Origin: Candidatus Dormiibacterota bacterium
GTDB lineage: Bacteria > Chloroflexota > Dormibacteria > Dormibacterales > Dormibacteraceae
NCBI GenBank assembly: GCA_955652585.1
Contig: CATPBF010000043.1
Span: forward strand, 1-8,724
Direction of reading: 5' to 3'
DNA length: 8,724 bases
Shown here: piece by piece, positions 5,800 through 8,724 of the stretch
How positions within the stretch are numbered: position 1 is the stretch's first letter
Layout of the letters: the number at the start of each line of letters is the position of its first letter
Notes under the pieces: model-generated
Told to the model about the DNA's origin: nothing
The model's input: only the letters and a program-made list of their open reading frames with translations
The model's database searches: none
Made by a program: the position numbers and the translations under genes

Positions 5800-6087
5800 C
5801 TAGCCAAACTTGAACTGGGCGCCATAGCCCCCCCGGGGGCTGTGACAGGCGATGTTGTCGAACGGGCAGCCGATGGAGCAGGCTCCGCACTCGATGCAGT
5901 TGCCGGAGCTGATCAGCGTCTTCCTCTGCTCCTCGTTCCACTCATAGACGCCGGCCGGGCAGAAATGGGTGCAGTACTTGCCCTTGCAGTCGTTGGCGCA
6001 GACCGCCTGGTCGACGATCTCGATGTGAGGGTGCCCGGTGTCCTCCTTGTACTTGACGGTGAACAGCTTCTCGGTGAGCTTCTGCAT
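5800..6087 (-). CDS. FixX-type ferredoxin-like protein (4Fe-4S)
   Basis: A 95-residue ferredoxin closely resembling FixX, which in nitrogen fixers and carnitine metabolism works with FixABC in electron-bifurcating transfer from an ETF to quinone. Seen: the opening LTEKLFTVKYKED (4-16), HPHI (19-22), a first cysteine group C30, C34, C39 and C43 followed by P, a second group C64, C67, C70, C74 followed by P, and the typical FixX end PRGGYGAQFKFG (84-95). An extra C81 is present. No fixA, fixB or fixC lies in this window; the neighbours are an M20 peptidase (11 nt upstream) and trxB (50 nt downstream). The ATG at 6087 is used; an in-frame TTG at 6093 adds two residues and is also possible, with a weak GGGA 8 nt upstream. 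Its redox partner is unknown: an ETF-quinone oxidoreductase elsewhere in the genome, or the adjacent flavoenzyme, could serve. Confidence 0.92.
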   Translation of the reverse strand: MQKLTEKLFTVKYKEDTGHPHIEIVDQAVCANDCKGKYCTHFCPAGVYEWNEEQRKTLISSGNCIECGACSIGCPFDNIACHSPRGGYGAQFKFG

Positions 6088-6098
6088 TCCCAATCAGT

Positions 6099-7457
6099 CT
6101 ATCCCGCGCCGAAGCGCTCCCAGACGCGGCACATCAGCCGGATGGCGTTGAGGTAGTCGGCGGCGTGGATGTTCTCGTTGGGCGCATGGATGCGATTGTC
6201 CGGTCGGCCGACGCCTACGGGCAGCACGGTCGGCACACCCAGGTCGGCCACCACCGGGTGCATCGGGCCGGTGGCTTGCATGAACGGCCACAGGACGGGC
6301 TCGCCGTAAAGATCTTTGACGCACTCGATAACGCTCCGCGCCACCTCGGAGCTGGGGTCGGAGCGCGCCGGCTTCTCTCCATCGTGCCAGACGACCTCGA
6401 CCTTCTCGAAACCGTGAGCGTCGAAGTGCTTGCGAAGGCGCACCAGGATCTCGTCGGGGTCCTGGTCCGGGATGAGCCTGAAGTCAAGCTTGGCAGTCGC
6501 TTCCGCGGGGAGCACCGTCTTCGACCCCGGGCCCTGGTAGCCGGTGGTGATCCCGGCGATGTTGCAGGTGGGGGTGAACAGAAGCTGCTCGATGGCGTGC
6601 TCGGGCAGGGGATCGCGGATCAGGCGATCGAAACCGACCAACTTTCTGCGCTGCTCGATCTCGGGGTCGATCTTGGCCATCATCTGCCGGTCCGCGTCGG
6701 TGGGCTCGACCACGCGATCGTAGAAACCGTCGACGCGGATGTTCATGTCCTGGTCGCGCAGGCTGGCGAGGGCCTCGACCAGGTAAACCGCCGCTGAGGG
6801 ATAGATGGACGCGAGGCCTGAATGCTGGTCGTAGTTGAGGTGCTTCACCCGGAGCTGGACGTAGAGGAGGCCGCGGCACCCGAACTGCAAGGTGGGCCGA
6901 CCCGCGTCGTCGAAGGATGCGCCCGACTCCCACAAACAGCCGTCGGCGCGCAGCTTGTCCGCGTGCTTGTGTGCGATTTTCTCGAAGGTCTTGGAGCCGA
7001 TCTCCTCTTCACCTTCGACCAGGAACCGCAGAGTCACGGGCACCTCGCCCAGCCCTTTGAGCGTCTCCAACGCGTGGATCCTCGCCATGACGTCTGCCTT
7101 GTCGTCCGCGACTCCGCGAGCGATGATCCGCCCGTCCTTCTCGATGGGCTTGAACGGGTCCGAGTCCCAGAGCTCGATGGGGTCGACCGGCTGGACGTCG
7201 TAGTGCTGGTAGAGCAGCAGCTTGCGGCGGCCGGCGCCGGGCACCTCGGCGTACAGCGCGGGCATGCCGCCTTCGTCGAATGTCTCGACGCGGTCGGTGA
7301 AGCGACCCAACCGCTCCGCGATCCAGCTTCGAGCCGGCTTGACCGCTTCCAGCCCATGGTTCGAGATGCTCGGAAAGGCGCAGAGCTCTTCGAGCTCTTC
7401 GATGAAACGCCGGGAATTCTTTTCGATGTAGGTGTCGACGGCGCTGGTTGAGATCAC
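6099..7457 (-). CDS. M20 family metallopeptidase (ArgE/DapE/ACY1-like dipeptidase)
   Basis: A 452-residue cytosolic zinc peptidase of the M20 family, of usual length for the carnosinase-like or CNDP-like dipeptidase branch. Seen: the metal ligand and catalytic pair H85-x-D87 in LLLYQHYDVQPVDP; the bridging metal ligand D118 in ARGVADDKAD; the catalytic and metal glutamates E151/E152 in FLVEGEEEIGS; a central lid or dimerisation domain from about 190 to 310; and the late metal-binding histidine in DNRIHAPNENI. No signal peptide is seen. The start is GTG at 7457, since the typical N-terminal helix follows and no better codon exists; its ribosome site is poor (GGAG only 2 nt away). It heads a minus-strand run with the FixX-like ferredoxin and trxB and is divergent from the DUF255 gene by 29 bp. 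The substrate (dipeptide or N-acyl amino acid) cannot be told from sequence. Confidence 0.94.
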   Translation of the reverse strand: MISTSAVDTYIEKNSRRFIEELEELCAFPSISNHGLEAVKPARSWIAERLGRFTDRVETFDEGGMPALYAEVPGAGRRKLLLYQHYDVQPVDPIELWDSDPFKPIEKDGRIIARGVADDKADVMARIHALETLKGLGEVPVTLRFLVEGEEEIGSKTFEKIAHKHADKLRADGCLWESGASFDDAGRPTLQFGCRGLLYVQLRVKHLNYDQHSGLASIYPSAAVYLVEALASLRDQDMNIRVDGFYDRVVEPTDADRQMMAKIDPEIEQRRKLVGFDRLIRDPLPEHAIEQLLFTPTCNIAGITTGYQGPGSKTVLPAEATAKLDFRLIPDQDPDEILVRLRKHFDAHGFEKVEVVWHDGEKPARSDPSSEVARSVIECVKDLYGEPVLWPFMQATGPMHPVVADLGVPTVLPVGVGRPDNRIHAPNENIHAADYLNAIRLMCRVWERFGAG

Positions 7458-7478
7458 GGCTCCATTGTTGCGTAACCT
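7448..7478 (+). promoter_or_regulatory. Putative promoter of the DUF255 gene, overlapping the M20 5' end
   Basis: TTGAGA (7448-7453, five of six to the -35 consensus) and TAACCT (7473-7478) are separated by 19 bp, slightly long. TAACCT ends 8 nt before the ATG at 7487, the same geometry as at mrp, suggesting a leaderless transcript. An AGGAG between them is only 3 nt from the ATG, too close for a normal ribosome site. On the minus strand TAGGTT (7479-7474) could be the -10 box of the M20 gene. Confidence 0.4.
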
Positions 7479-7486
7479 AGGAGCCC

Positions 7487-8724
7487 ATGGGCGAAAGCGA
7501 ATTCCACTTCTCCCCGCGGCCCAACCGTGCTCACGAGATCAGGTGGCGCGGCTGGTCGGAGGAGGCTTTCGCAGAGGCAGGCAAGCTCGACCGCCCCATC
7601 CTGCTTTCCATATCCGCTGTGTGGTGCCACTGGTGCCACGTCATGGATGAGACCACTTACTCGAACTCCGGAGTCATCGACCTTATCAATCGCGAGTACG
7701 TGCCGATCCGCGTCGACAACGACGTCAGGCCCGACATCAATCAGCGCTACAACATGGGCGGCTGGCCGACCACGGCATTTCTCACCTCGTCAGGCGACAT
7801 CCTCACCGGCGCGACCTACCTGCCCGCCGATCAGATGGCGGACGCGCTCGCGCGCGTGGCCGCCTATTACCAGGCGAACCGTCCGGAGATTGCCAACCGC
7901 GTGCTCGAGGGACGCAAGCGAGCAGGCGCAGGCGTCGCCCGCAGCGCGGGCACCCTTGAAGACGGGATCGTCGACCAGGTCGTCGAGGCGGTGAAGAACG
8001 CCTACGACCCCGAATATGGGGGTTTCGGATCAGCCCCCAAATTTCCGCAGACCGACGCCATCCTCCTGCTCCTCGAGCAGGCGCAGCTTGACGCCGACCC
8101 CGAGCTGCGCGCGATGGCGACTCACACGCTCGAAATGATGGCCGCGGGCGGCACCTACGACCACGTCGAGGGCGGCTTCTTCCGCTACTCGACCACGCAG
8201 GACTGGAGCGTGCCTCACTTCGAAAAGATGCTCGAGGACCATGCGGGCCTCGTCAACGCACTGGCGCTCGCCGGCCTGCAGGACGCCCTCGATACGACCA
8301 CCGCCTACCTCGACCGGGTTCTCCGCGACCCGGCGACCGGCCTTTACGCCGGCAGCCAGGACGCGGACGAGCACTACTACTCACTCGACGCCGATGGGCG
8401 CGCGCGGGCCGCCGCGCCGTACGTCGACCGCCGCATCTACACGTCCTGGAACGCGGCGCTGGCGATCGCATACCTCGACGCCTCCGTTCGATGCGAGCGG
8501 CCGGCACTGCGCGACCACGCCGCCACGCTGCTCGAGCGCCTGTTCAAAGACCGGTATCGACCCGGGGCCGGGCTGACTCACTCCGACCGCGTCGCGGGCC
8601 AGCTGCCCGACCAGGTCTGGGGGCTGTGGGCGGCTGTGCGCGCGTACGAGGCCGGCCTCGGCGGTGATTGGCTCTCGAACGCCCGCGACATCGCCCAGCA
8701 CCTCGAGGATCGTTACGCCGATCC
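7487..8724 (+). CDS. DUF255 thioredoxin-domain protein (YyaL/SPATA20-like), 3' partial
   Basis: An open frame of 412 complete codons that runs off the window end. It belongs to the DUF255 family (bacterial YyaL, animal SPATA20): an N-terminal thioredoxin-like fold joined to an (alpha/alpha)6 glycosidase-like barrel, function unproven. Seen: FHFSPRPNRAHEIRWRGW at the start, the redox-like motif CHWC (47-50) in AVWCHWCHVMDET, the GGWPTTAFLT segment with the cis-proline position, then GGFGSAPKFPQTDA, GGFFRYSTTQDW and VPHFEKMLEDHAGL, all family hallmarks, and a late IYTSWNAALAIAYLDA. Compared with the canonical form, the loop before GGWP and the long stretch between the SQDAD and SWN motifs are shortened, so the full length is probably below the usual roughly 650-700 residues. 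The start is ATG at 7487, followed at once by the conserved opening. Divergent from the M20 gene. Confidence 0.92.
   Translation, partial: MGESEFHFSPRPNRAHEIRWRGWSEEAFAEAGKLDRPILLSISAVWCHWCHVMDETTYSNSGVIDLINREYVPIRVDNDVRPDINQRYNMGGWPTTAFLTSSGDILTGATYLPADQMADALARVAAYYQANRPEIANRVLEGRKRAGAGVARSAGTLEDGIVDQVVEAVKNAYDPEYGGFGSAPKFPQTDAILLLLEQAQLDADPELRAMATHTLEMMAAGGTYDHVEGGFFRYSTTQDWSVPHFEKMLEDHAGLVNALALAGLQDALDTTTAYLDRVLRDPATGLYAGSQDADEHYYSLDADGRARAAAPYVDRRIYTSWNAALAIAYLDASVRCERPALRDHAATLLERLFKDRYRPGAGLTHSDRVAGQLPDQVWGLWAAVRAYEAGLGGDWLSNARDIAQHLEDRYAD

Noticed and set aside
5750..5941. Upstream extension of the trxB frame
   Set aside because: It overlaps the ferredoxin gene; the FAD-binding motif starts a few residues after the ATG at 5749, as usual.
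5800..6087. A fixABCX nitrogen-fixation or carnitine electron-transfer operon
   Set aside because: Only the FixX-like gene is present; no fixA, fixB or fixC lies in the window.

Overview
This is a GC-rich (roughly two-thirds G+C by eye) bacterial chromosomal window, densely packed with housekeeping-type genes. I see no mobile element, CRISPR array, rRNA or tRNA. The gene set suggests a high-GC Gram-positive-like or Chloroflexota/Dormibacterota-like organism: an Mrp protein followed by a DUF971 gene, a DUF3048 protein with Ig-like modules, a short-form DUF255 thioredoxin-domain protein, and several first-in-operon genes whose -10-like hexamer sits 6-8 nt before the start codon. That placement is inference from family knowledge, not proof.

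Layout. (1) 23-1678, minus strand: a three-gene run of a uracil-DNA glycosylase superfamily protein with four candidate Fe-S cysteines, a 108-aa YCII-related protein with a strong GGAGGG ribosome site, and an RsmE-type 16S rRNA methyltransferase starting 1 nt after the YCII stop. (2) 1725-3154, plus strand: an Mrp/ApbC (NBP35) Fe-S carrier ATPase, then a DUF971 protein in the -1 frame that has no conventional start codon where the domain begins. The same three domains occur as one polypeptide in plant HCF101. (3) 3230-4804, plus strand: a membrane-anchored DUF3048 protein with two Ig-like modules. (4) 4817-7457, minus strand: an M20 metallopeptidase, a FixX-type ferredoxin and an NADPH-type thioredoxin reductase, convergent with the DUF3048 gene across a 12-bp gap filled by a hairpin. 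(5) 7487-8724, plus strand: a DUF255 protein with a thioredoxin-like CHWC motif, cut by the window end and divergent from the M20 gene by only 29 bp.

How the genes relate. Several products concern iron-sulfur clusters or thiol redox: the glycosylase (probable 4Fe-4S client), Mrp (cluster carrier), DUF971 (cysteine-rich), FixX ferredoxin, thioredoxin reductase and the CHWC thioredoxin-fold protein. A functional link is inference. The most useful points for follow-up are the split Mrp-DUF971 arrangement, the orphan FixX beside trxB without fixABC, the repeated leaderless-promoter geometry and the hairpin shared by the convergent genes. I do not see a clear new defence or mobile system here.
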